From assembly GCA_050084985.1 (NCBI GenBank), contig JBITNC010000001.1, positions 27,280,001 through 27,344,000 on the forward strand: DNA of 64,000 nucleotides, in the 5' to 3' direction. Below are positions 24,441 through 36,329 of the stretch, in pieces. The translations under genes and the position numbers were made by a program. The notes below the pieces were generated by a model. That model did not search any database. It saw only the letters and a program-made list of their open reading frames with translations, and was not told the DNA's origin. The DNA comes from Nageia nagi. Lineage: Eukaryota > Pinophyta. Positions within the stretch are counted from its first letter, which is position 1; each line of letters starts with the position of its first letter.

Positions 24441-27289
24441 TATTATTAAATTCATATGAAAGTGGAGAAAGATGAAGTAATAAAAATATGTTTTCTTATT
24501 ATTATCTAAGTTTGTCAATTAAACTAATTAGTATTTAATGAGGTGATAAGTATGTTTAATATTTTCAATAAGTAATTCAAGAACTCTTTAGAATCTTGTA
24601 ATAAATAAACTATGGTTTTGAGATTATGATATTGGTATAATATTTAGTAAAATAATTCAAATAGTACCAATTTCATTAATTAATTATTAAGGTATCCAAG
24701 ACCTTATTGTGAATGATTTAATCAATTAAGATGGATTAATTATAGGGTAAATAAATAATAGATTAATGTACATTGACTAAGGAAAGGAGATAATTTCTCC
24801 TGAGGTCTATAGTTAAATTCATTTGCATAATAGTCTAGTTTAAAAAGGGTTATCTTGATCCTTCTCCCTCCTAATACTTCATTCACCCACCAAGTTCCAA
24901 GGGAATGTTTGATACTCATTGCATGAAGATCGATGGAGATGTTTGATAATTGATAAAATGATCAAAACCATATGATATGAACAAATTTGAATTACAAACT
25001 CATTAGATATGAAATAGTATGATTTGTCAAAAAGACCCCATTAATGATTAAATGGGTCGTATTATATTAATTCATTAAAGGTTGATTTGTATTTATGTCA
25101 TGATAATATGGTAAATGGAAAGTAGATGAGTTGTATTTCAATGAATTGGTTTTACTATATAAATGATTAATAAGCTATCCTTTTTATTGAGAATAATATT
25201 ATGATGGTTTGATGCTATGATTACATGAATAGGAGTAGGAATTAATAGTTGTTATTTCATGATTAGTAGTGGATAGTATAAATTGATTTAAGTAGATGAT
25301 TTTACCAAGACTTTTAAAGAAGTAGATTGTTTAGGTTATTAATTCCAATAAAATCCAAAAATATCCCAACAACTTAGAAATAATCCTAAATTTGAACTAC
25401 AATGGTTCCAAACAATAATTTGTGATCATTTGGGAAATTTTAGGTTGGGATCAAAATGGGTACAAACGGAACCCAATGAGAATAAATGGGATTGATAAAT
25501 ACAGAGTTTTTAGATAATAAGGTCAATATATTAATGATAAAATTTTAAAGGATAAAACCTAATTTGACTTAGAATTAGAAACTACCTTCTTAGTGAATAA
25601 ATTGTTAACTTTGAGATTTAATGAGTTTATGCATTACATAGTATATTAATAAATAAAGTGGGGAAATAGTGTCAGAATATGCCACCTAAGTACATGACCC
25701 ACATATAAAACCAAAGTAGGTTATGGCTTTTATTTATTGGCAAGTTATAGAAATTGATTAATTAAATATATAGGGATTGTACAATGGTCTTAAGAATCGT
25801 TAATAAATAAGAATCCTAAATAAATCCACTATCATTCCAATGTTTTAGAAAAGGATCCCATATTAGTATTAAGGACCCAAATTTAGGATTGTTTGGAAAA
25901 ATTTAGGGACCCTTAGGAGTACAATAGGATAAATACTCTAGAAAATAATGTGGGATGCTTGGGATTGTTATAGGATCTAAATCATAAGTTATCTCAAACA
26001 TCAATTTGCACTTAAACTAGCAATATTAAACCTTTACAAAATAACAAGTACACCTTCATAAGATTAAGGATATGGTAAATAAGTCCAAATAAAACAAGGA
26101 TACAATCATCAGGAGTATCCACTTGCAAGTAAGGATAGGAATGCCTAGTGAATGAACCCTTGTACTTAGAAAGAAATGATGAATACTAAATAAAATCGAT
26201 AATATATCAAAATGTAAACCATGTGGGATATATGTTGTAAATATTAAACCTTGAGAAGCCAATGAATAAAAAAAAATTATCTTAAATTTAGAGGTTTTAG
26301 TTGGTGAAAATTGGAGTAGTGTTACAAAGACTAGATGATATGTAGAGTTGATTTAGTACACCTTAAAAGAATGTGAGAAATCCCATGCAAGGATGATAAT
26401 TTCACTAGCTCAATATATGACAAAACAATCATAAAAATACACTCAATAAATAAATTTGATATAAAGAAAACACATGGAATTAGGCCTTGCTTGGACAATC
26501 TAGTTCTAAGTCTACTTCAATATTTTTTGAGATAAAAATCATCTTTTACAAAACTCTATTTTCTAATTATCTTGTACATGTGCAATCACTATTACCAATT
26601 ATCTAATATATCATCCATTGATGGGACAAACATAGTTGGACTTAGAGATATGCTAAAAATGATAAGTCCTATGACATGGATTTAAAATAAGGTACAATTA
26701 TACTAACAATGGAATGTTCTCTAAAAAAAATATATTTTGTAAATGTTTGACAAAATAGAAATATGATATAAATGTTATGTTAAATGCTAAAAAAATAAGA
26801 TCAAATTGTATAGGGCTAATTTTATAATGATAATCCCACATATAGATAATTTGTAGGATTAATCAGTTTGATGATGGTCAATTATAGATTAGACATGATT
26901 TATGATTTATTATTTTCATATCTTATATTAGGTACAGTTAATGATGTACCCTATAAAAATAATCAAAAAATAATGTAAGATCCATTTAAAAGAAATAAAA
27001 AATGAAGTAAAACAAGCATGACCAAATCCAAGATTAGGGTTCAAGAAAGGTATTATCTCAATTTTGGTGATGACTTAGGTTCCCTTCACATCGGCTTCAC
27101 CATTTTACAATCATCTAAATTTCTACAAAAAGTGAGATTAGAGTTCATCCAACATGAAACCTCTCAAGAATCTAGAGTGATGCAAGCATGCTTAATATAA
27201 GAGTTAATCTTGCTTAAGATAGGAATAAAAATGATCCTTTTTTCTTAATGATGATTCTTGATATGGTATCTAAACCCTACAAAATAAAA
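24441..27289. other. Gypsy-A leader region, nothing recognised
   Basis: AT-rich sequence with many stops in all frames. No protein family, RNA gene or clean repeat recognised. Confidence 0.4.
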
Positions 27290-29616
27290 TTTTAGTAGGA
27301 GGAACCACAAAACCTAGGTTCTTAAGGCACAAAAAATAGTTAAACCCTATCTGAAGCATATGTAGGTCCCTTTATCCTTATTCAATAGGTTGATAGAAAT
27401 ATAAAGAATGCCTACATGCATTGATTGCTATGCTATTTCTTATGATGATGTGCTAGATAATTTGATAATGATATGATATGTTATAAATATTGATAAATGT
27501 ATCTCTAACGATGATAAATATTGGTAAATAATATGTTAAATAAATATTTATGCTAAAATGTATGAATATGTGCAATAAAGATCCTAATACAAATCAAGAA
27601 AGTGATCTAAATACAACACATGAGTAATTAAAAATACCTTTAAATATAATTGATAAGACAATGACAAAAATTGATAAATGGTATGATCAATTATGATAAA
27701 ATATACTAAGACAAATATAATTTTTAAAACCCTAAGATACAAAACTATGTTTAACCACTAAAAATAAGAAATTGATCTAAAACTTCTTTGTATATAAATA
27801 GTAATGCCTGTAAAGCTAAATGATAATGGAAATATTAAATAATACTAAATGATATGATGAGTGTGTTCAATTTATATAATTATGCTAAGCTACATGAAAC
27901 CTTAACATGCTTTAGCCTAGATATGTGTCTACATACACATAAATATGTGATGTAAGAAAATTATGTTATGGAAGGATATAAAACTCTAATAATGTACTTA
28001 TGACATATATGCATATGAAAGAAAAAATATATAAGGTAAAATAATATGATAAAAAACTATATTATACCTTAATGCATCATAGGATGGGGTGAGATCATAA
28101 TGTTGAAGTGTTGTAATGGAGGGTTTCTATGAAACCCTAGGCAATAGCTTGAAGATGTTGACCAATACTTAGATATCAATTCTTAATATGATCTCAGATT
28201 TGAGTGCTTGATTTCTCAAATAAAAGTGTTATATATGAAAATGATATCATAAATGATATTTTATAATGCTTTGATTCATGATTGGTTGGATGATTGCTAA
28301 GTCCTCAGGATCAATAGGTTGATTATCCAATCAATCGATCAACTTATCTAAAAATTTGGATCCCTTTAACATTTAGTAATCTCCATTTTAGTGTGTTCAT
28401 TATGATCATCTTGTCTTCAACTTTTTGACGCTTCTTTTAGATCAAGAATCCGAGTCCGTATGAGGAAGATATGGCATTAATACAGTTTGTGTATTTTTAG
28501 AAAAAAATAAAAAATTCAAAATGTTTAGTGACCATTGTTGAGGGGACCGCCAAGGCTTGCGTGGAGTTTGACCGTGTAGGAAGACCCACCTACCACCTAC
28601 TTGCATGGAAGGTTGACCATGAGACCACCCATTGGACCATGTAGGACCACAGAGGTTGATAAGGCCTACACCTTAGCCATCCACATTTCCAACCTCATCG
28701 CTTGTGACCAGCCACCAAGCTGTGTGAGCTATCTGACCATGTGTGACCCAACCAGACTACCTCAACCTACATGGTTAGCTACCTAGTCAGCCTAGCCACC
28801 AATCAATAAAGTTTAACTGCTGCCCAGCAAGTGCCACATGTCGCCACCATAGTGCACCCACCCAATTTTGGAGTATTTTAATGTATTTTGGTGTTTCTAA
28901 GGTTTTTTCATGATTTTTGATTCACCTAAGGTCCTATTTTTGGGCTGATTAATCTTGTAAGCCTGGAAATAGTCCAAAGAGCATGTTTTTCAATTTCAAA
29001 GCTCATTTTTGGGAGATTTTTGCAACAATTTAAGCCCAAATTTGATAGGAAGATCAAGGAGGTTAATGGGTATCTAAAAATGTATTTTTTACCCAATTTC
29101 CTAGTTGTAATTCTCTCCAATTTTAGCCCCCAAAATTGTATAAAAAGGGAGCAAATTGTATAGGAAAGGGAAGGAAGAGGATTTTGGGAAGTGTTTTAAG
29201 TTTTGTTATGATTTTTAGAGCTAAGGAGTGTGTTGTGAATGTGAGAGGAGGTTTTGAAGCACCAAGGAGGCCTTGTAAAGTGATTTCCCACTAATAGTAG
29301 AGAGCTTTTGAGCTAGATGTAGCCCACACTAGGTGAACCAGGATAAATTATGCTTGTCTCTTCTTTGGTGAATGCTTTTCTCTTCTTTGTGTTTACAATT
29401 TTGTTCCTAAATTTCCTTTACAAGCACTTAAATGTTTTAAGTGTGAATTGATCTTAAGAGAAGATTAAATTGAAATTGTTTAATCTTACTGTTTATGGAT
29501 CATCAACTGGTAATTGTTATGGTTTTGACCAATTTTGATTTTTTTTATAATGTTTATGATTTATGACCAAATGTTCATAAATGTTGATATTATGTAATTT
29601 TGGGGTTTCTACAACA
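27290..29616 (-). repeat. Gypsy-A 5' LTR (right copy), interrupted by another LTR
   Basis: Homologous to 16960-18126. The alignment holds to 28344 (caatcgatcaact), breaks for about 1.16 kb, and resumes at 29509 with ggtaattgttatgg, ending ctacaaca at 29616. The missing 5' primer site to its left was not found. Confidence 0.7.
28345..29501 (+). repeat. Probable solo LTR inserted in the Gypsy-A LTR
   Basis: This 1.16-kb block is absent from the left Gypsy-A LTR and is bracketed by atcaact on both sides (28338-28344 and 29502-29508). Inside, on the plus strand, is a TATA box (gtataaaaagggagc, about 29137-29151). About 170 bases on is the R/U5-type phrase atgtagcccacactaggtgaaccaggataaa, closely resembling the LTR phrase at 42180-42215. 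Its 28480-28860 part is richer in GC than its surroundings. A deletion in the left copy through the same 7-bp repeat is the alternative. Confidence 0.6.
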
Positions 29617-29628
29617 AGTAACCCATCA

Positions 29629-30390
29629 AACTATTTGAACAAATAGAATATGTTGACATTAATCTAGATGATGTTGCATTTTTTAGTGTATTCTTTACAT
29701 GTAGCTATTCAAGTCTAGTGAAATAGTGTTATCAATACTTAAAATTCATAAATGATTATTATTGTATTAAACCCATAATAAAATACTATACATGTATATT
29801 TAACCTTCTTGGTTGTGTTGGGCATCTAGATGAAGCAAAAGAATTTATAAATAACATGTCAATTAAACATGAAGTTACAATGTGGACTTATTTTCTTAGT
29901 GCTTGTAGAATTCATAACAACCTAGAGTTAGTAGAATTTTTAATAGAATAAATTTTAAAGTTAGATCCCTAAAATTATATATATCATGTGTTTCTCTCAA
30001 ATATTTATGCTATATTTGGTAGGTGGAATCAAATTGAAAATATATGAAAAATGATGAAAGATAAAAGCATCTAAAAACTACTTGGATCGAATTGGATTTT
30101 GGTTAATGAAGAGGTTCCTAATTTTGTTGTGGGAGACAAATCATAACCACACATAAGAAATTTATGGAGAGTTAGAGAGAATAAATTAGATGATGAAACT
30201 AGTATAATATATTCCTAATATGAGATTTGTTATGCAAGATATTAAGGAGGAAGAGGTCGAATAAATTATTTACCTCCATGGTGAGAAAATAGAAATTTAT
30301 TTTGGGCTATTAGATATATCCTCTCACACACCATTCAAGTTATGAAGAACCTTTGAGTATGTGGTAACTAATAGTCTACAATAAAGTTCC
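29629..30390 (+). pseudogene. PPR-C: C-terminal remnant of a PPR-DYW gene
   Basis: A single plus-strand frame (29629-30147) with about five stops reads LFEQIEYVDINLDDVAF, INDYYCIKPIIKYYTCIF, LLGCVGHLDEAKEFINNMSI, VTMWTYFLSACRIHNNLEL, VFLSNIYAIFGRWN and KMMKDKSI. These are the last PPR motif and the E/E+ motifs. In another frame the DYW domain begins (RFVMQDIKEEEVE, then HGEKIEIYFGLLDISS, where HGEK stands for HSEK), fading by 30390. The gene starts only 12 bases after the Gypsy-A LTR, so the missing upstream half was probably separated by that insertion. Confidence 0.83.
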
Positions 30391-32039
<1,649 letters not shown>

Positions 32040-32460
32040 CATATTATACTTCAACATCTTTGATTCCTCTTGGAGATGATGTGAGAACCACACACTAGTT
32101 GGTATTAAGTGGATCATGTACATAAAATACTTGTATGCCTTAAAAATCTAGGATAAATAGATGATCTTTTTCTCTATCCTAGCTAAGTAATTTATTCATG
32201 TTGAATAATGTGAAGCCCATTTCATCCTTTTTACATCCATTCCTCATATCAAGAATATTCAGTTGGTCATATTTGAATAGGTGGTACTAAAATTAAAATT
32301 AATAGAACAATATTAATATTTCCTTGATAAAACCATAATATATAACCATTTGAGGCATTAGGTTTGCATATTTCGCACTTTCTTTACATAAAGTAATAAC
32401 ATCAACACACATTATTATTTTTAGTTATTCTTTTTTCTTCTATTTGTTTTATATGAAATC
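32040..32460 (-). pseudogene. CACTA (En/Spm) transposon remnant, DUF4216-like domain
   Basis: The minus strand, in one frame, reads YYGFIKEILIL, then after three stops YHLFKYDQLNILD, then GFTLFNMNKL, FIL, and QVFYVHDPLNT with VVLTSSPRG. This order (YYG.L.EI.EL, V.LFKC.W.D, G.T.VN..., D.FI....QVFYV.DP, W.VV....PR) is the domain that follows the TNP2 transposase in plant CACTA elements. No transposase core or CACTA terminus was found nearby, so this is a fragment. Family assignment is by motif pattern. Confidence 0.65.
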
Positions 32461-32569
32461 TATAACTATTGATCAAATATCCTAAATAGTTGGTTATAAC
32501 TTTTCTTGTACCATGTGATAACCATTTGGAATGTCAAATTCATCATTATGTTGTAGGAAAAATCATATG

Positions 32570-32684
32570 ATTTTACCATTTTGTTAATTCCAAATCCTTG
32601 GTAGAGAACTGGTTTAGATACTGCATTAAGAAGTTCCACACTGATCATGGTGGTGAATTTATTTCTAATGAATTTAAATAATTT
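32570..32684 (+). pseudogene. Copia-B integrase, first part
   Basis: The plus strand reads HTDHGGEFISNEFK (about 32634-32675), the second catalytic Asp block of a Copia integrase, then a stop in place of Gln. It is cut at 32684 by the Gypsy LTR and continues in register at 36330. Confidence 0.8.
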
Positions 32685-33409
32685 TGTTATAATTAAAATA
32701 ATAATAATTATGGTTATTTATAGAACATTAAATTAACCAATTAATTATGAAGTAATAGGAAATTGATGATATGAAAGATGATAATGACCTAATTGACCTT
32801 GACCTATCAAAACTAGATTTATGAAAGATATAAACCTATACTTTACTTGTGATGATGAATGGATACAAAATCCAATGGAAAGAGGTCAATGATGAACTTC
32901 CCCAAAATATAGAGCCATGAATTCAACATCAACCTAATGATAATGCTAGAAACCCAACATCGTTGCCTAGTTACTATTCTAGAATACCTCATCCTTTCAC
33001 TCAATATTGTCATCCCACCTTTGATACATAGAATATTGCTTGTGAAGGGATAAAAGATCAAAATAATTCAAAGCTTAGAGTATAACAAAATCTATATATG
33101 ATAGATGATGTTAAGAAATACTAATCAAGATTGACATAAGTATATTGCCACCTATCAAGTATTTAGGATTATGTCATGTAATATCATATCTTTGATCATG
33201 AACAACTCCGCCACCTTTATAGGTAATAAGTCTAGTGATAAGGCTCCTCCTTAGGCTTATTTTGATCTTGATCTAATCTTTATCATAAAACATAAAGGTA
33301 GATGAGAGTACAAATGGAAAAGAGCATTTATTTAATAAATTAAATAAATTACTTCAAATACCTAAAAGGGTATTTTAATTAAATTAAAATTTATTTTTAA
33401 GTATTAACA
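32685..33409 (-). repeat. Gypsy-Tat 3' LTR (left)
   Basis: It aligns throughout with 35618-36329: the start tgttata, the middle ctattctagaatacctcatcctt, and the end aaagggtattttaattaaattaaaat. The many differences show an old insertion. Confidence 0.88.
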
Positions 33410-33929
33410 AATACCCCACTTTGAATATATTTTGATACTTTTGAGGCAAAAGCTAATAAAAGCATAAATTCAAAGTATAGTAAGAAAAGTAATAAAGTGC
33501 TACTTGAAAAGTTACTTATGGTGGCAATATTGGATGCCCTAATTTTTGCTTATATTATGCCCCCTCTTTGACTTGATTGTGAAATAATGAACATCTCATC
33601 ATAGGAGCAATATAAGGAAAAGAAAAAGGTACCTAAAAAGAGCTTAGAAATTATATTGTTGCACATGATATCTCAAATATAAACATTTAATATCATGATA
33701 TGAAAAGTATGATAAGAAAAGAAAACTTATCCTTAGTGTATTACCCACCAAGATGAAGAATATGATAACCATTTTAGATTGATCAACTTAGTTTCCCAAG
33801 CCACCATGTTGCCATGGATTTTGATATGAATGTCCCTTACTTATAAAGGTACCAAATGATAAGATTGACCCTTTCTTAAAAAGGTGTAAAATGATAAAAA
33901 TGATTAGCTTAGTTTCCCAAGACACCATA
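33410..33929. other. Gypsy-Tat 3' internal end, no coding recognised
   Basis: AT-rich; a phrase ending cttagtttcccaag.caccat.ttgccatggattt occurs twice (near 33789 and 33906). Confidence 0.45.
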
Positions 33930-35340
33930 TTTCCATGGATTTACTGATAAGAGTTTCCCTTTCTTACAAAGGAGGTCAATGATATGAATAATGATACAAA
34001 AATAAAAAACCATATTGATATGTTTGGATAAGCATTATAGATAAGAAAATTTTTAAGAAATGAAATGGAAGTAAAGGAATGAAATACCTTTAGAAGCTTT
34101 GGCTTGACCATTACCTTGGGGATAATATGGGGTAAAGAAATTTTGTTCAATATGACATATAGCATAAAATTCCTTAAATTAATTACCTTTAAAGCTAGTA
34201 CTATTATCTATGAATAATTTAGAAGGCACACCATATCTAGAAATGATAAACTCATTAAGAAATTCAACAATCTTACCTCCTTTTGTAGACTTCATCGGTA
34301 TAGCCTCCACCCATTTGTGAAGTATTATGTATCTAAAATGATAAAATTATGGGCATATCTTGAAATAAGTTAATTTTAATAATAAAATCAAGTGCCTAAA
34401 TAGAAAAATACCAAGGATATAAAATATAATGCAAATAATGAGAAGGAGAAGGTTGTAAACTAGCATTCTTTTGATATTATTCACATTTATTGATATGCAA
34501 TTCACAATCTTCATAGTAGGCCAATAATAACCTAGTCTAAGAAATTTTTGATAAACAAATTTAGAACTAAAGTATCCACCACATTCACTATCATGAGCTT
34601 GGTGAAGGGCCATGTCTACTTCATGTCTCATTAAACATCTAAGAAGAGCACCATCAAAAGGCCTTCTATACAACAAATCACCTATGATGACATACTTGGT
34701 TACTAGCTTTTTAAGTCTAATTCTAGTATTATAATCAAAGGTAATAGGAACAACACCATCTTTAATATAATTGAAAATTTTTGGATACCACTAACACATA
34801 ATGATACAAGTACAAAAATAACAATGATCCTTAATGTAATCTTCAACAACAAATTCATGATAAAGCTTATCGATATTTTTTATTGTGAGGATAGTGTCTT
34901 CATCTTCTATGTTAATAGGAGCAAGGGAAGTGACACTAGCCATTTCATTAGCATACCTATTGTTGTATCTTGGAATTTTTTCAATTTCATACTCATTGAA
35001 ATAAATAAGGAGATTCTCCACCATTTACTTGTATGGTTGCAACTTGGGATTTTTGGTATTGTATATGTTGGAAACTTACTTCGCAATGACTTAAGAGTCA
35101 CTAAATATTTTGATCCTTTTAAATTTTAGAAGTATTGAAACTTTTAGACCTAAAATCAAAGCCTTATATTCTATCATAATATTAGTTCAATCAAAACATA
35201 AATGATAAGACATAGGGATAACATCACCATGAGTATTGATAAGGAAAATTCCTACCTCTACTTCATGAATGCACTTAGAACCATAAAAAATAGGGTCCAC
35301 TTCCAAATTGGGTACCCTAGTATTGCAAATCTTATCACAT
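33930..35340 (-). pseudogene. Gypsy-Tat RNase H and integrase remnant
   Basis: Read on the minus strand from 35340. RNase H (about 35340-34900) shows VEVGIFLINTHGDVIPMSYH, MIEYKALILGLKV (the E.(Y/E)A...GL block) and IFSDS. The RNase H end (34791-35024) reads VENLLIYFNEYEIEKIPRYN and ANEMASVTSLAPI. The integrase zinc region (34500-34676) reads LYRRPFDGALLRCL and HDSECGGYFSSKFVYQKFLR followed by YYWPTM. The integrase core (34100-34330) shows WVEAIPMKSTKGG, FIISRYGVPSKLFIDN and FFTPYYPQGNGQAKAS. Stops and frame changes break it. The sequence style is that of the Tat group. Confidence 0.85.
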
Positions 35341-35617
35341 AATAGATTCAAATCCCTAAACATGGGTGGAGCATCTCCAATGGATCAATTATTTCCCCTA
35401 ATATTAAAGCCCTCACTTCTCTCTTCTTTTCCATATAGTATCTTCTTGAGATTAGCTTTGGTGGCCTCATAAAAGATATTGACCATGCCAAGAAACTAAG
35501 CAAGTTCCATTTCTGAAACACTTTAAATGAAAGATTATTCCTATCCAAAACCCTAGGATTTTAGCACAACTAATAAATGATAATGCAATGTATTAAAAAG
35601 AAGTTGGGTCCACCAAT

Positions 35618-36329
35618 TGTTATAACCAAAATAATAATAATTAGGGTTATTTACTAAATTCACTAATTAATTATGAAATAATAAGAAATTGATGACATGA
35701 AAGATATAAATAACCTAATTGACCTTAACCTATCAAAATTGGAATTATGAAAGATACAAACATGTACTTTACCTATGATGATGAATGGAGGAGAAATCCA
35801 ATCAAAAGAGGATGAACGATGAGCTTCCCTAAAATAAGAAGCCATGAATATGAAATCAACCTATTAGAAGTGCTAGAGACCCAATGATATTGCCTAAATA
35901 CTATTCTAGAATACCTCATCCTTTTGTTTGATATCATTTTCCCACCTTTGATGCATGAAATCATGCTCACAAAGGGATGAAAGATTATAAGAATGTATAG
36001 CTCATAATATAAAAAATCCAGAGATGATAGGTCATGTTAAGAAACACCAGTCAAGATTAATAAAAGCATATTACCACCTATCAAGTATTATATCATATCA
36101 TATTATATCTTTGATCATGCACAATCCCTCCACCTTTATAGGTAATAGTTCTAGTACTAAGGCTCCTCCTTAGGCTTACTTTGATGATGAACTGACCTAT
36201 TACTATAAAACATAAAGGTAGATGAGAGTATACTTGAAAAAGAGAATTTATTTTATAAATTAAATAAATTATATCAAATATCTAAAAGGGCATTTTAATT
36301 AAATTAAAATTACCTTTTTGGTGTTAACA
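35618..36329 (-). repeat. Gypsy-Tat 5' LTR (right)
   Basis: Partner of 32685-33409. On the minus strand it is followed by ATTGGTGGACCCAACTTC, where a TGG-starting primer site is expected, but I cannot name the tRNA with confidence. Confidence 0.85.

Larger units (their letters stand above)
16960..29616 (-). mobile_element. Gypsy-A: large Gypsy-type element with gag only
   Basis: Two direct repeats of about 1.1 kb (16960-18126 and 27290-29616 less its insert) flank about 9 kb. Gag is on the minus strand and a purine-rich tract lies just inside the left repeat on the same strand, so the right repeat is the 5' LTR. I find gag and a hint of the gag-protease junction, but no RT, RNase H or integrase. 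It therefore resembles non-autonomous gag-bearing elements or a deletion derivative. The outer ends on the left of each LTR are not exactly placed. Confidence 0.75.
32685..36329 (-). mobile_element. Gypsy-Tat: truncated Tat-like Gypsy element
   Basis: LTRs of 725 bases (32685-33409) and 712 bases (35618-36329) begin tgttata and end ttaaca. The five bases before (aattt, 32680-32684) and after (acttt, 36330-36334) are a target duplication with one change, and the host integrase frame continues across. The internal part is only 2.2 kb on the minus strand and holds RNase H and integrase; gag, protease and RT are missing. Confidence 0.88.

Noticed and set aside
26056-26262. 68-codon minus-strand frame
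   Set aside because: Hydrophobic composition typical of random AT-rich frames, no neighbours or motifs.
27255-27275. atatggtatctaaaccc as a plus-strand primer site of Gypsy-A
   Set aside because: Gag and the polypurine tract show that the element runs on the minus strand, so a plus-strand primer site here does not fit.
28601-28786. 61-codon plus-strand frame in a less AT-rich patch
   Set aside because: It lies inside the probable solo LTR, has no family resemblance, and similar frames occur by chance in such patches.
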